A stretch of DNA of 64,000 nt, taken from the NCBI RefSeq assembly GCF_000013565.1, contig NC_007802.1:3472001-3536000 (forward strand). The letters are read 5' to 3'. The DNA comes from Jannaschia sp. CCS1. Its GTDB lineage: Bacteria > Pseudomonadota > Alphaproteobacteria > Rhodobacterales > Rhodobacteraceae. This document shows, one piece after another, positions 49,808-59,375 of the stretch (positions within the stretch are counted from its first letter, which is position 1; the number at the start of each line of letters is the position of its first letter). The notes below the pieces were generated by a model. The model worked only from the letters and a program-made list of their open reading frames with translations, was not told where the DNA came from and did no database searches. The translations under genes and the position numbers were made by a program.

Positions 49808-50680
49808 ATGGCACGACAGGAAGAATACACGCCCCCGAAAGTCTGGACCTGGGACGCGGAGAATGGCGGGGCCTGGGCGTCGCTCAACCGCCCCATCGCG
49901 GGGGCCACCCACGACAAGGACCTGCCCGTGGGCGAGCATCCGTTCCAGCTCTACTCCCTTGGCACGCCCAATGGCGTGAAGGTGACCGTTCTGTTTGAAG
50001 AGATGCTGGAGGCGGGCATTTCAGAGGCCGAATATGACGCCTGGCTGATCAGGATCGGGGATGGCGACCAGTTCGGCAGCGGGTTCGTGGAGGCCAACCC
50101 GAACTCCAAGATCCCCGCGATGTGGGACCGCTCCGGCCCCAAGCCCGTCCGGGTGTTCGAAAGCGTCGCGATCATGATGCATCTGGCCGAGAAATTCGAC
50201 GCCTTCTTGGGGCCTGCGTCGGCGCGGGCCGAATTGCTGTCCTGGCTGATGTGGCAGATGGGCAGCGCGCCGTTTTTGGGCGGCGGCTTCGGGCATTTCT
50301 ACGCCTATGCCCCCTACCCGATGGAATATCCGATCAACCGCTATGCGATGGAAACCAAGCGGCAGATGGATGTGCTGGACAAGCATCTGGCGGAGAATGA
50401 ATGGATGGTGGGCGGTGAATACACCATCGCCGACATGGCGATCTGGCCGTGGTACGGGCGCACGGTGATGGGCGAGAGCTATGACGCCGGAGAGTTCCTG
50501 AGCGTGCATGAGTACAAGCACTTGCTGGCCTGGGCCGAGCGCATTGATGCACGCCCCGGCGCGACACGGGGACGGATGGTCAACAAGACCTCCGGCGATC
50601 CGGCTGAGCAATTGTGGGAACGGCATTCAGCGGACGATTTTCTGACCAAGACCCAGGACAAGATCGGTGACGCGTCCTGA
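49808..50680 (+). CDS. Glutathione-dependent disulfide-bond oxidoreductase, YghU-like
   Basis: A 290-residue glutathione-transferase-fold protein of the YghU/YfcG type. Characteristic parts: YTPPKVWTWD at the N-terminus, GTPNGVKVTVLFEEM, IPAMWDRSGPKPVRVFESVAIMMHLAE and the WLMWQMG...GHFYAYAP region of the C-terminal domain. It reduces small-molecule or protein disulfides with glutathione. The ATG at 49808 is six bases after AGGAG; the upstream ATGs at 49802 and 49757 are less well placed. Confidence 0.92.
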   Translation: MARQEEYTPPKVWTWDAENGGAWASLNRPIAGATHDKDLPVGEHPFQLYSLGTPNGVKVTVLFEEMLEAGISEAEYDAWLIRIGDGDQFGSGFVEANPNSKIPAMWDRSGPKPVRVFESVAIMMHLAEKFDAFLGPASARAELLSWLMWQMGSAPFLGGGFGHFYAYAPYPMEYPINRYAMETKRQMDVLDKHLAENEWMVGGEYTIADMAIWPWYGRTVMGESYDAGEFLSVHEYKHLLAWAERIDARPGATRGRMVNKTSGDPAEQLWERHSADDFLTKTQDKIGDAS

Positions 50681-50683
50681 CAG

Positions 50684-50962
50684 GTGGCGGCGGGAGCAGT
50701 CCCGGCCCAGGGCAAGGTGAGCTTCGTGGCGACAGATGACGAGATTGCCGTCGCGCTGCTGGATCTGGCGGCGCGGCGCGGGGTGGGCAAGAGCTTCTGC
50801 CCCTCCGAAGTTGCGCGGGCGTTGGCGGAGGATTGGCGGCCCCTGATGCCGGACGTGCGCCGCGTGGCGGCAGGTTTGCCTCTGGTCGCGACCCAACGGG
50901 GGACGTTGGTTGATCCGCTCACCGCGCGCGGGCCGATCCGTCTTGCGCAGGATCCGGGTTGA
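50684..50962 (+). CDS. DUF3253 domain protein
   Basis: A 92-residue DUF3253 protein (DEIAVALLDLAARRGVGKSFCPSEVARAL, RPLMPDVRRVA): a small winged-helix-like domain, function unknown. Start uncertain: the GTG at 50684 is only three bases after the previous stop; a GTG at 50717 is also possible. It precedes the methyltransferase gene and overlaps nothing. Confidence 0.78.
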   Translation: MAAGAVPAQGKVSFVATDDEIAVALLDLAARRGVGKSFCPSEVARALAEDWRPLMPDVRRVAAGLPLVATQRGTLVDPLTARGPIRLAQDPG

Positions 50963-50993
50963 TCGGAGAGGCCTCGCGGCGCAGGGTTCGGGC

Positions 50994-51449
50994 ATGAGCA
51001 GGATATCCGTTGAAACACCAATCGGCCCGGTCTGGGTGGAAGCGCAGGACGGGGCGATCATCGGCGCTGGATGGGGGGCCGTTGAGAGCCCCGGCGACAG
51101 CGATCTTCTGCGTCAGACAGCGGCCGAATTGCGGGGTTACTTCGACGGCACATTGCAGCGCTTCACGGTGCCAATCCGCCATGGCCGCACGAACGCGACG
51201 GGCAAAGTCCTGGACGCGATGCTGGCCATCCCGATGGGCGAGACGCGGGAATATGGCGACATCGCGCGGGAGGTCGGGTTGCCCGCCCAAGCGGTCGGTC
51301 AGGCCTGCGGTGGCAACTGCATCCCAATCCTGATCCCCTGCCACCGGGTCTTGTCAGCCACTGGCCTCGGCGGGTTTTCCGCCCCTGGAGGTGTGGATAC
51401 GAAAGTATGGCTTTTGCGACATGAAGGGGCGGCTGGCTTGCTTATCTAA
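50994..51449 (+). CDS. Methylated-DNA-[protein]-cysteine S-methyltransferase-like protein
   Basis: A 151-residue alkyltransferase of the Ogt/MGMT family. The active Cys is Cys116 in IPCHRVL, with the helix-turn-helix segment and QACGGNCIP before it and GLGGFSAPGG after. It would transfer methyl groups from O6-methylguanine irreversibly to itself. Start at 50994 after GCAGGGTTCGGGC. Length is at the short end (150-170 typical), but the catalytic domain is complete. Confidence 0.92.
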   Translation: MSRISVETPIGPVWVEAQDGAIIGAGWGAVESPGDSDLLRQTAAELRGYFDGTLQRFTVPIRHGRTNATGKVLDAMLAIPMGETREYGDIAREVGLPAQAVGQACGGNCIPILIPCHRVLSATGLGGFSAPGGVDTKVWLLRHEGAAGLLI

Positions 51450-51496
51450 GCCGTGACCTTGCCTTATCCTGACAACAACCAAAGGTTATCCACAGG

Positions 51497-52240
51497 CTAT
51501 TTCTTCCATGTCACGCGGGCCTCTGCGGCTGTCATGGGCCCTGTCGCGCGGTCAAACCGAAGGTAGGCGATGCCCTGCCCGCCCGCTTGGGTATAGAGCG
51601 TTCCGGCGGGTTTCTCTCCGGCCATGATCGCTGTCCCGACGGGAGCTGTCCCGTCAACGGAGACCGTCACAAAACCTTTCTTCAGCTCGGTCTTGTGCTT
51701 CATTCGGGCGGTGACTTCCTGGCCCAGATAACACCCCTTTTTGTGGTCCACGCCGCACAGACGGTCAAAGCCCGCCTCCAGAATGTAGGTGTCATTCGGG
51801 GTCAGCTCAACGCCGGTTTCAGGCACGCAGGCCGCGACGCGCAGAGCCGTCCAATCGGTCACCGGATCGCCGCCCGCGACACCGTAAGCGCGCCACCCAA
51901 GCGACGGGTCACGGGGGTCTGCGAAGGCGCCTGCGGGCATGTCACCCAAACCGCGCGCGACGGGCAGGTCGGCCTCCTCAATCGTCACATCGGCGCGCAG
52001 GCGGTACATGCCCAAGCGCTGCGCCACGGCGCGGGCGATGTCGGATTTGACGTCCAGCAGGATGTCGTCGCCCCGGTCCAGCAGGAAGAAATCCGCGAGG
52101 TATTTGCCCTGGGGTGTGAGCAGCGCCGAATAGGTCAACCCCTCGCCCGCGTCGCGCGTCACGAGGCCTTGCAGGAAGCCGTGGGCGTCGGCCCCCGACA
52201 GCCGCAGAATTGTGCGATCCTCTGCCCGTTCGCCGATCAT
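51497..52240 (-). CDS. ygfZ: YgfZ/GcvT-like folate-binding protein
   Basis: A 247-residue tRNA-modifying or Fe-S-cluster-linked folate protein, YgfZ. The hallmark KKGCYLGQEV contains the conserved Cys170. N-terminal part LTPQGKYLADFFLL is shared with GcvT. It takes part in iron-sulfur enzyme maturation with folate. Divergent from the aminotransferase at 52356. Confidence 0.93.
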   Translation of the reverse strand: MIGERAEDRTILRLSGADAHGFLQGLVTRDAGEGLTYSALLTPQGKYLADFFLLDRGDDILLDVKSDIARAVAQRLGMYRLRADVTIEEADLPVARGLGDMPAGAFADPRDPSLGWRAYGVAGGDPVTDWTALRVAACVPETGVELTPNDTYILEAGFDRLCGVDHKKGCYLGQEVTARMKHKTELKKGFVTVSVDGTAPVGTAIMAGEKPAGTLYTQAGGQGIAYLRFDRATGPMTAAEARVTWKK

Positions 52241-52355
52241 GTTCGCCTCCTTTGATATCTCGGATCACAGCTAATCATCACGGGCCTGCCGCGCAACGTT
52301 GACCGCCCAAATGCGCCAAGATACGTCTGGGGCGACACCCCAATCGGAGCCTCCC

Positions 52356-53546
52356 ATGACCCTTGCCAACGGCCGCCACTACCTCGCCATTCCCGGCCCC
52401 TCCGTCATGCCGGACCGGGTGTTGCAAGCGATGCACCGGGCCGCACCCAACATTTATACAGGCCAGCTTCCCGACATGGTGGCGACCATCGTGCCGGACC
52501 TCAAAGCCGTGGCGAAGACCACACACAACGTCGCCATGTATATCTGCAACGGCCATGGTGTGTGGGAGGCGGCGCTGGTCAATTGCTTCTCGCGCGGGGA
52601 CAGGGTTCTGGTCCTGTGCACGGGTCGGTTCGGCGCGGGGTGGGGGGATATGGCGGCGGCCCTGGGGATCGACACGCAGGTGCTGGATTTCGGCTATGCG
52701 GCGGATGTGGATCTGGCCCGTGTGGCCGAGGCGATTGCCGAAGACACCACGCAGCAGATCAAGGGCGTGCTGGTGGTGCAGGTCGATACCTCGACCTCCG
52801 TGAAAAACGACGTGAAGGGCGTGCGCGACGTGCTGGACGCGGCGGGCCACCCGGCCCTGCTGCTGTCCGACAACATCGCGTGTCTGGGCTGCGATGAATT
52901 CCACATGGACGATTGGGGCGTGGACGTCATGGTCACAGGCAGCCAAAAGGGCCTGATGACGCCGCCCGGCATGGCCTTCGTCTACTTCAACGACCGCGCC
53001 GATGCGGCCCGCGAGACGGCGGATCTGGTGACACCCTATTGGGATTGGCGGATGCGGATTGAGCCCGACTACTTCTATAAATACTTCTTCGGCACCGCCC
53101 CCACGCACCACCTGTATGGCTTGCGCACGGCGCTGGATATGATCGTCCACGAGGAAGGGCTGGACGCTGTCTGGAACCGCCACAAGGTCCTGGCGGAGGC
53201 GATCTGGGCCGCGTTACAGGTCTGGGGTCAGGCCGGTCCGGTGCGCGCCAATATCCCGGAGCGGGAGAAGCGGTCCCACGCCGTCACGCTGGTGAATTTC
53301 GGGCCGGGCAACGGTCTGAAACTGCGCGACTGGATGGAGCATTCCTATGGCGTGACCTTGGGAATTCCACTGGAAGGCGTTGAAAACCCGGACGATTACT
53401 TGCGGATTGGTCATATGGGCCATGTGAACGGCCAGATGGTTCTGGGCGTGTTGGCGGGGTTGCAGGCAGGCATGACGGCGCTGCAAATCCCCCATGGCCC
53501 GACGGGGCTTGAGGCGGCGATGAAGGTGGTGGCAGAGGCGACGTGA
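52356..53546 (+). CDS. Class V aminotransferase, serine/alanine-glyoxylate type
   Basis: A 396-residue PLP enzyme. PLP lysine is Lys198 in TGSQKGLM; other signatures: IPGPSVMPDRVLQAM, CNGHGVWEAAL and the C-terminal GRIGHMGH-like LRIGHMGHVNG. Such enzymes transaminate glyoxylate with serine or alanine, feeding glycine and one-carbon metabolism (consistent with the neighbouring soxBDAG and ygfZ). Start at 52356; GGAGCC upstream is the binding site. Confidence 0.9.
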   Translation: MTLANGRHYLAIPGPSVMPDRVLQAMHRAAPNIYTGQLPDMVATIVPDLKAVAKTTHNVAMYICNGHGVWEAALVNCFSRGDRVLVLCTGRFGAGWGDMAAALGIDTQVLDFGYAADVDLARVAEAIAEDTTQQIKGVLVVQVDTSTSVKNDVKGVRDVLDAAGHPALLLSDNIACLGCDEFHMDDWGVDVMVTGSQKGLMTPPGMAFVYFNDRADAARETADLVTPYWDWRMRIEPDYFYKYFFGTAPTHHLYGLRTALDMIVHEEGLDAVWNRHKVLAEAIWAALQVWGQAGPVRANIPEREKRSHAVTLVNFGPGNGLKLRDWMEHSYGVTLGIPLEGVENPDDYLRIGHMGHVNGQMVLGVLAGLQAGMTALQIPHGPTGLEAAMKVVAEAT

Positions 53547-53559
53547 TGCCTTTTCTGCG

Positions 53560-54669
53560 CTACCGCCCTTCTGGCGACTTGAGCGCGGGGGGTAGCGCCT
53601 CGGAGAACGCCTCCAGCGCCGCATCTGGCGCGCAGGAGACGCGGATGCAGCGATCCTGTGGGGCCACGAACGGCATCCGGACAAAGATGCCCCGCGCGAT
53701 GAGGTTCGCCACGACCCCGCGCGCGTAATCGCCGTCCCTGCCACAGTCGATCGTGACGAAATTCGTGGCCGACGGCAGGGGTGTCAGGCCGTTTTGGCGC
53801 GCGATATCGGCGATCTTGGTGCGCGCTGTGGCGATCTGCGCCACGGTCTGCGCGAGGTGATCCTGATCCTGCAAGGCCGCCAGCGCCGCCGCCTGCGCCA
53901 CACGCCCCATGCCGAAATGGTTGCGGATCTTGGCGAAGGACGTGATGAAATCGGTCTGTGCAAGGCCGTAGCCCACGCGCATCCCCGCCAGCCCATAGGC
54001 CTTGGAGAAGGTGCGCAGGCGGATCACCCGGGGGTGCGTCATGTCGAGGGGGGGAATGGCATCTGCGGGGGCGGTATCGGCGTAGGCCTCATCCAGGGCC
54101 AGAACGCAACCCTCGGGCAGCGCGTCGATCATGCGCTGGACCACCGGCGCGGAATGCCAGGAACCCATCGGATTGTCGGGGTTGGCGAAATAGATCAGCT
54201 TCGCGTCGGTCTCTGTCGCCTTGGCGATCAGGGCATCGGGGTCCTCATGGTCGCCCGTGTAGGGCACCTCGTGAAGCGTCCCGCCAAAGCCCGCGACGTG
54301 GTAATTGAAGGTTGGGTAAGCCCCGTCAGACGTGACCACCGCATCGCCGGGGCCTATCAGAAGGCGCACGAGATAACCCAGAAGGCCGTCAATCCCCTCG
54401 CCCACGATCACATTGCCGGGGTCCACCCCATGGTGCGCGGCCAAAGCGTGGCGGAGGTCGTGCACCTCCGGATCGCCGTACATCCAGGCCCCGGAGGCCG
54501 CGTTTGCGATGGCACTGAGAGCGTTGGGCGACGGGCCGAAGACGCTTTCATTGGCTCCGAGGCGCGCTTTGAACGGCGCCTCCATCGCGCGCTCTTGCGT
54601 TTCTGGCCCCACAAAAGGGACGGTGGCAGGGAGTGATTGGACGAGGTCGGTATAGCGCGGATGTGTCAT
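53560..54669 (-). CDS. Class I/II PLP aminotransferase, HisC-like
   Basis: A 369-residue aminotransferase related to histidinol-phosphate aminotransferase. PLP lysine is Lys223 in TFSKAYGLAGMRVGY; N-terminal LGANESVFGPSPNA and DEAYAD match HisC. The exact substrate cannot be assigned; true HisC would be expected near other his genes, so an acidic or aromatic amino acid substrate is as likely. Start chosen at 54669 before the conserved MTHPRYTDLV. Confidence 0.85.
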   Translation of the reverse strand: MTHPRYTDLVQSLPATVPFVGPETQERAMEAPFKARLGANESVFGPSPNALSAIANAASGAWMYGDPEVHDLRHALAAHHGVDPGNVIVGEGIDGLLGYLVRLLIGPGDAVVTSDGAYPTFNYHVAGFGGTLHEVPYTGDHEDPDALIAKATETDAKLIYFANPDNPMGSWHSAPVVQRMIDALPEGCVLALDEAYADTAPADAIPPLDMTHPRVIRLRTFSKAYGLAGMRVGYGLAQTDFITSFAKIRNHFGMGRVAQAAALAALQDQDHLAQTVAQIATARTKIADIARQNGLTPLPSATNFVTIDCGRDGDYARGVVANLIARGIFVRMPFVAPQDRCIRVSCAPDAALEAFSEALPPALKSPEGR

Positions 54670-54730
54670 ACCGTCAGCGTTTGCGGATTTTTCCCCGCCC
54701 CGCAAGGGCCACGATGCGCCATAAGGGGCC

Positions 54731-54895
54731 ATGACCCAGACACGCCGCCAATTTCTTGTCCTGACCGCCGCCGCTGCGACCGCCGCGCGCCTGAGCCCTG
54801 CGATTGTCGCGCGCACCGGGGGGCGGCGCGTGCTGACGCTGGTCTATGACAAGGGGTTGGGCATGATGCGGGCGGTGGACCGGCTGGTGCCGTAG
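54731..54895 (+). CDS. Small Tat-signal protein, 54 residues
   Basis: A 54-residue protein. It begins MTQTRRQFLVLTAAAATAA, a twin-arginine (RRQFLV) signal with a short hydrophobic core and a following LSPAIVARTGG; the rest, RRVLTLVYDKGLGMMRAVDRLVP, is short. A Tat signal on a protein this short is unusual and hints that it may act together with the signal or be a lipobox-less peptide. Similar short proteins are, to my memory, found in Rhodobacteraceae. The SH3 genes lie in the opposite direction just after. Confidence 0.65.
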   Translation: MTQTRRQFLVLTAAAATAARLSPAIVARTGGRRVLTLVYDKGLGMMRAVDRLVP

Positions 54896-54899
54896 CCGC

Positions 54900-55235
54900 C
54901 TAGTAGCTGTCTTCGCGCAGGAACCGGCTGTTGACCCAGCCGCGCTGATAGCCCTGCCAGTTCACCAGACACCAATTGGCCGGGCCACGGCTGGTGGCGA
55001 TGGGCACGCAGCTGACGACCTGCACCTGGCGGGCATTGTGGGGCAACCGATCCACGACATTATAGGCCACCCCGGGACCGGCGCGGACGTTGAGCACGTC
55101 CCAATTGGCGACGCCACTGACGCGCCAGAAATCGGGGCCGTGGCCGCCATGGCTGTGGCCAGAGGCCTGCACGGCGGAGGTCAGCGCGACCAGCAGGGTG
55201 AGGATCAGGGAAAAGCGGGCGAAAAGGGCTGTCAT
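54900..55235 (-). CDS. Exported SH3 (bacterial) domain protein
   Basis: A 111-residue exported protein: signal peptide ending VQASG, then an SH3-like domain with VLNVRAGPGVAYNVVDRLPHNARQVQVVSC and the C-terminal WCLVNWQGYQRGWVNSRFL. Two Cys probably form a disulfide. Such bacterial SH3b domains bind cell-wall peptides or ligands; function unknown. It is a paralogue of the following gene at 55328 (same strand), so the two arose by duplication. Confidence 0.85.
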   Translation of the reverse strand: MTALFARFSLILTLLVALTSAVQASGHSHGGHGPDFWRVSGVANWDVLNVRAGPGVAYNVVDRLPHNARQVQVVSCVPIATSRGPANWCLVNWQGYQRGWVNSRFLREDSY

Positions 55236-55327
55236 TGAACATCTCCGGGACGGGTAATGCGACGAGTTTTGCGGTGAATGGGTCTTTAATCAATAGGGTT
55301 TGGCTGCGGCGCGGGGGCTGATCAGAT

Positions 55328-55684
55328 TCAGACCCCATCCTCCGTCAGGAAGCGGCGGTTGACCCAGCCACGCTGGTGGCCGTTCCAGTTCACCAGGCAC
55401 CATGTGGAATAGCTGTTGAGCCGCTGTTGCAGATGATGGGGGAGCGCGAAGTACTGCTCACGCGTTGTCGTGGGCGTGCAGACAACAACCTGAACCTGAC
55501 GCGCATTGTGAGGCAGCGCGTCGATGACGAAGTAATCCACGCCGGGGCCGACGCGCACATTCAGATGATCGTGGGAAGCGACGCCCTGCACGCGCCAGGC
55601 ATCGGGGCCATCGGCGGTTGCATGGGCCGTCAGGGGCGTGAGAAGCGCGAGGATCAGGGCGAGTTTGGCACATAGGCGGGTCAT
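55328..55684 (-). CDS. Exported SH3 domain protein, paralogue
   Basis: A 118-residue exported SH3 protein, paralogous to that at 54900: signal peptide (LALILALLTPLTAHATA), LNVRVGPGVDYFVIDALPHNARQVQVVVC and WCLVNWNGHQRGWVNRRFL are shared. A 13-residue insertion (YFALPHHLQQRLN) is specific to this copy. ATG at 55684 precedes the signal peptide; upstream in-frame ATGs read through a repetitive segment and are less likely. The two genes are separated by 92 bases. Confidence 0.83.
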   Translation of the reverse strand: MTRLCAKLALILALLTPLTAHATADGPDAWRVQGVASHDHLNVRVGPGVDYFVIDALPHNARQVQVVVCTPTTTREQYFALPHHLQQRLNSYSTWCLVNWNGHQRGWVNRRFLTEDGV

Positions 55685-55745
55685 GGGGCTGGGGTCCTTG
55701 AAGGGGCGGGTCTGCGTCCAAGTCTGCCCGCAGCGGGCCCACCGC

Positions 55746-56054
55746 TCAATTCCGGTTTTCCTTATCCCCCGTGTCATTCCCCGCGTCATTCCCTGTGCCA
55801 TCCCCCGCGCCGTCATCCGCGAAGACGACCCACAGCATCAGGATGCCCGCGAGAAAGAAGAACACCGCGCCGCCGGTTGCGCCAAAGATGCGCACCACCC
55901 CGTGGAGGATCAGATCGTGCAGGTCGTGGATGGCGAAATTGTCCGCAAACCACCCCTGCCCCAGGCTGAGGAGGCCCATGGCGATCAGCCAGGCCCCGGC
56001 GCAGAGGAAGATGCCAAAGGCGCGCGTCCCCCAGCGTCGGAGCCAGGCCAGCAA
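55746..56054 (-). CDS. Small membrane protein, unknown
   Basis: A 102-residue protein with two transmembrane segments (FGIFLCAGAWLIAMGLLS and VFFFLAGILMLWVVFA) and a C-terminal Gly/Asp/Asn-rich tail of repeats (GDGTGNDAGNDTGD). Not recognised. It follows valS by five bases and may be part of its transcript. Confidence 0.65.
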   Translation of the reverse strand: MLAWLRRWGTRAFGIFLCAGAWLIAMGLLSLGQGWFADNFAIHDLHDLILHGVVRIFGATGGAVFFFLAGILMLWVVFADDGAGDGTGNDAGNDTGDKENRN

Positions 56055-56058
56055 GGGT

Positions 56059-59000
56059 CTAACCGACCTCGGCCAACCGCGCGAGGGCCTGTTTCAGGCG
56101 CGCCTCTTCCTCTTCCCGGGCTTTGAGGTTGGCTTTGGTTTCCTCCACCACCTCCGCGGGTGCGCTTTCGGCGAATTTGGGGTTGTTCAGACGCCCACGC
56201 AACCCGCCGAGTTCCTTGGCGAGTTTGCCGAGGGTCTTTTCCAGACGGGCCTTTTCCTCGTCCACGTCGATCAGATCGGCGATGGGCAGGCCGAAGGTGC
56301 CGCCATCCACGGCGATGGTAACGGTGCCTTTGGGGAAGGCGTCGGTTGGCGTGACCTCCGAGAGGCGCGCGAGGCGGGTGATCATGGCTTGGTTGGTGTC
56401 GAAAGCCGCCTGACCCGCCGCGTCCAGATCCGATTGCAGAAGCTGGACTTTCAGGCCTGCGGGGACGTGCATCTGTTGGCGGGCCGAGCGGATGGATTCG
56501 ATCAGGGCGATGACCCAGGACATCTCTTTTTCTGCGGCGATGTCCGTGAATTCCGCGCCGTAGGTCGGCCAGTCGGCATGGACCAGCAGGGTGTCACGGG
56601 TGGCGATTTCGCTCCACAATTCCTCGGTGATGAAGGGCATGGTCGGGTGCAGCAGGATCAGGCATTGGTCGATCACCCAGGCCATCGTGGCGCGGGTTTC
56701 CGCAATGACGGCGTCGTCACCGGAGGCGAAAAGCGGCTTGGCAAATTCCAGATACCAGTCGCAGACCTTGCCCCAGACGAATTGGTAGAGCCCCCCCGCC
56801 GCGTCATTGAAACGGTAGTTTTCAAGGGCCTCATCATGGGCGATGCGGGCACGGGCGGTTTCCGTGATGATCCACTTGTTGACGGTCTGGGTGGGGGATT
56901 TGGGGTCGAAGGCCGGGTCGGGCACGCATTCGTTCATCTCCGCGAACCGGGCGGCGTTCCAGAGTTTGGTGCCGAAGTTGCGGTAGCCCTGGATGCGGTC
57001 GGTGGAGAGTTTCAGGTCGCGGCCCATGGCGGCCATGGCGGTGAGCGTGAAGCGCAGGGCATCGGCGCCATATTCGTCGATGAGTTCCAAGGGATCGAGG
57101 ACGTTGCCGATGGATTTCGACATCTTGCGCCCCTTCTCGTCGCGGACGAGGGCGTGGACGTAGACGTCACGGAAGGGGACGTCGTCCACAACGGCCAGCT
57201 GCATCATCATCATCCGGGCGACCCAGAAGAAGATGATGTCAAAGCCGGAGATGAGCGTGGAGGTCGGGAAGTAACGGTCGAGTTCCGGGGTTTGCTCGGG
57301 CCAGCCGAGGGTGCCGATGGGCCAGAGGCCGGAGGAGAACCACGTGTCGAGGACGTCCGGGTCACGACGCAGTTTCACGTAGTTGGACTTCTCAAGGTTA
57401 AGGCTAATCTCGACGTTGCCCTTGGCAGTCTTCATCTCGTCCATTTTAAGCCGACCGCCCGATTGCTGGACAACGCTCTCGGGCAAGACCACTCGCTTCG
57501 GACCATAGTGGCTTTGAGCTGCTTGAAGTGCTTCTTGCTCTGTCGCGGCACAGAACATCGGTCCGGCATTCACTACTTCGCCGTTCTCCATTTCATCGGC
57601 ATACCAGACCGGGATCTGATGACCCCACCAGAGTTGGCGGGAGATTGTCCACGGCTCGATATTCTCCAGCCAGTGGAAGTACACCTTGCGGTGCTGTTCG
57701 GGGATGATTTTCGTGCGGCCGGAGCGGACAGCATTGAGGGCGGGTTCGACGATTTTGGCGGTGTCGACGAACCATTGATCGGTCAGCATCGGCTCGATCA
57801 CGACCTTGGAGCGGTCACCGAAGGGCTGGGTGATCGGCTTCGCCTCCACCAACGGCACCAGTGGTTTTTCGGTCTCGGGCGGCTCCTCCGCTTGCGCGTC
57901 CTCGCCGCTTTTCTTCTTGGGCTTCGCCCCCAAGCGCGGGTCGTCGGATGTGGTCATGACCGCGAGGCCGTCGGCGGTGATCTCTTCGACAATGCGCTCC
58001 CGCGCCATGAACCGGTCGAGGCCGCGCAGGTGGTCGGGGACGAGGTTGAGGGCGTCGACGTCCATGTCGCCCAGAGTGGCGTCTCCGTTGGCGACGGCTT
58101 GGGCAATGGCGGCAGCCTCGGCATAGGGCGCGCCGTCATCGCGCAAGGCGCCTTTGGTGTCGAGCAGGCGATAGCAGGGAATGTTGCCGCGCTTGGCGAC
58201 CTCGTAATCGTTGAAGTCATGGGCGCCGGTGATCTTCACCGCGCCCGAGCCGAATGAGGGATCGGGGTAGTCATCGGTGATGATCGGGATCAGGCGGCGG
58301 TGTTCCTTGGGACCGACAGGAATTTCGCAGAGCTGGCCGACGATGGCTGCATAGCGTGTATCATCGGGGTGGACCGCGACCGCGCCGTCGCCGAGCATGG
58401 TTTCCGGCCGCGTGGTGGCGATGGAGATGTAGTCGCGGGTCTCGCGCAGGGTCTCGACCCCGTCCTCGTCCGTCTCGACGTATTCGTAGGTTGCGCCACC
58501 TGCGAGGGGGTATTTGAAGTGCCACATGTGGCCCGGCTGGTCGATATTCTCGACCTCCAGATCGGAAATCGCCGTCTCAAAATGCGGATCCCAGTTCACC
58601 AGCCGTTTGCCGCGATAGATGTAGCCTTTGTTGTACATCTCCACGAAGACCTTGATGACGGCGTCGTGGAAATTGCCCTCCTCCCCCTCAGGCGCGCCGG
58701 GGGCGCCGGACATGGTGAAGGCTTCGCGCGACCAATCACACGACGCGCCCAGGCGCTTGAGTTGCTCGCGGATGGTGCCGCCGGATTTGGCCTTCCACTC
58801 CCACACATGGGCCAGGAATTCCTCGCGCGTCAGGTTCTTGCGCTGGATCTGGGACTTCGCCAGTTCACGCTCCACCACCATCTGCGTGGCGATGCCCGCA
58901 TGATCCGTGCCGGGTTGCCAGAGCGTGTCGAAGCCACGCATCCGGTGCCAGCGGGTCAGGACGTCTTGCAGCGTGTTGTTGAAGGCGTGGCCGACGTGCA

Positions 59001-59148
59001 GGACGCCGGTCACATTGGGGGGCGGGATCATGATGGAAAAGGGCTCCGCGCCCAGCTTGGCATTGGCACCGGCCTTGAAGGCACCGGACCGGTCCCATTT
59101 GGCGTAGATGCGGGCTTCGGCTTCGGCCGCGTTGAAGGTCTTTTCCAT
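56059..59148 (-). CDS. valS: Valyl-tRNA synthetase
   Basis: A class I synthetase of 1029 residues charging tRNA-Val. HVGHAFNN near the N-terminus is the HIGH motif; RKMSKSIGN is the KMSKS motif; the C-terminal coiled-coil ([35 protein letters not shown]) is the ValS arm. An internal insert ([19 protein letters not shown]) is typical of alphaproteobacteria. Start chosen at the ATG (MEKTFN) rather than a GTG three codons upstream. Confidence 0.97.
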   Translation of the reverse strand: MEKTFNAAEAEARIYAKWDRSGAFKAGANAKLGAEPFSIMIPPPNVTGVLHVGHAFNNTLQDVLTRWHRMRGFDTLWQPGTDHAGIATQMVVERELAKSQIQRKNLTREEFLAHVWEWKAKSGGTIREQLKRLGASCDWSREAFTMSGAPGAPEGEEGNFHDAVIKVFVEMYNKGYIYRGKRLVNWDPHFETAISDLEVENIDQPGHMWHFKYPLAGGATYEYVETDEDGVETLRETRDYISIATTRPETMLGDGAVAVHPDDTRYAAIVGQLCEIPVGPKEHRRLIPIITDDYPDPSFGSGAVKITGAHDFNDYEVAKRGNIPCYRLLDTKGALRDDGAPYAEAAAIAQAVANGDATLGDMDVDALNLVPDHLRGLDRFMARERIVEEITADGLAVMTTSDDPRLGAKPKKKSGEDAQAEEPPETEKPLVPLVEAKPITQPFGDRSKVVIEPMLTDQWFVDTAKIVEPALNAVRSGRTKIIPEQHRKVYFHWLENIEPWTISRQLWWGHQIPVWYADEMENGEVVNAGPMFCAATEQEALQAAQSHYGPKRVVLPESVVQQSGGRLKMDEMKTAKGNVEISLNLEKSNYVKLRRDPDVLDTWFSSGLWPIGTLGWPEQTPELDRYFPTSTLISGFDIIFFWVARMMMMQLAVVDDVPFRDVYVHALVRDEKGRKMSKSIGNVLDPLELIDEYGADALRFTLTAMAAMGRDLKLSTDRIQGYRNFGTKLWNAARFAEMNECVPDPAFDPKSPTQTVNKWIITETARARIAHDEALENYRFNDAAGGLYQFVWGKVCDWYLEFAKPLFASGDDAVIAETRATMAWVIDQCLILLHPTMPFITEELWSEIATRDTLLVHADWPTYGAEFTDIAAEKEMSWVIALIESIRSARQQMHVPAGLKVQLLQSDLDAAGQAAFDTNQAMITRLARLSEVTPTDAFPKGTVTIAVDGGTFGLPIADLIDVDEEKARLEKTLGKLAKELGGLRGRLNNPKFAESAPAEVVEETKANLKAREEEEARLKQALARLAEVG

Positions 59149-59311
59149 GGGGCTCACCCTTTGATCACTTGGCGTGTGGGGTAGCCGATGGGGGCGGGAA
59201 GGTGAAGGGGGGTATTTGGAGCGGGTGGGCGGACTGGAGACACGGGGCGGGGCAAACGGGGTTGGGGTATATCAATGGTAGATCAATCTGGCCGCTCGCG
59301 GAGTGACGGGA

Positions 59312-59375
59312 CGGGACCGAGGGACGCTGCCCCTCGGGCTCCCCGGGATATTTCAGGAACGGGGAAGGAGGAGCC
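59312..59375 (+). repeat. Dispersed repeat, CCGGGATATTT type, copy 4
   Basis: ACGGGACCGAGGGACGC..., then CTCCCCGGGATATTTCAGGAAC and GGGGAAGG. Matches the copies at 13166 (reverse), 42702 and 49684. It lies in the gap between valS and mnmH and ends at the mnmH stop. Confidence 0.65.

Noticed and set aside
55771-58257. 828-codon open frame on the plus strand opposite valS
   Set aside because: Antisense to clear valS; composition (Gly/Asp/Val/Phe-rich) reflects the codon structure of the opposite strand.
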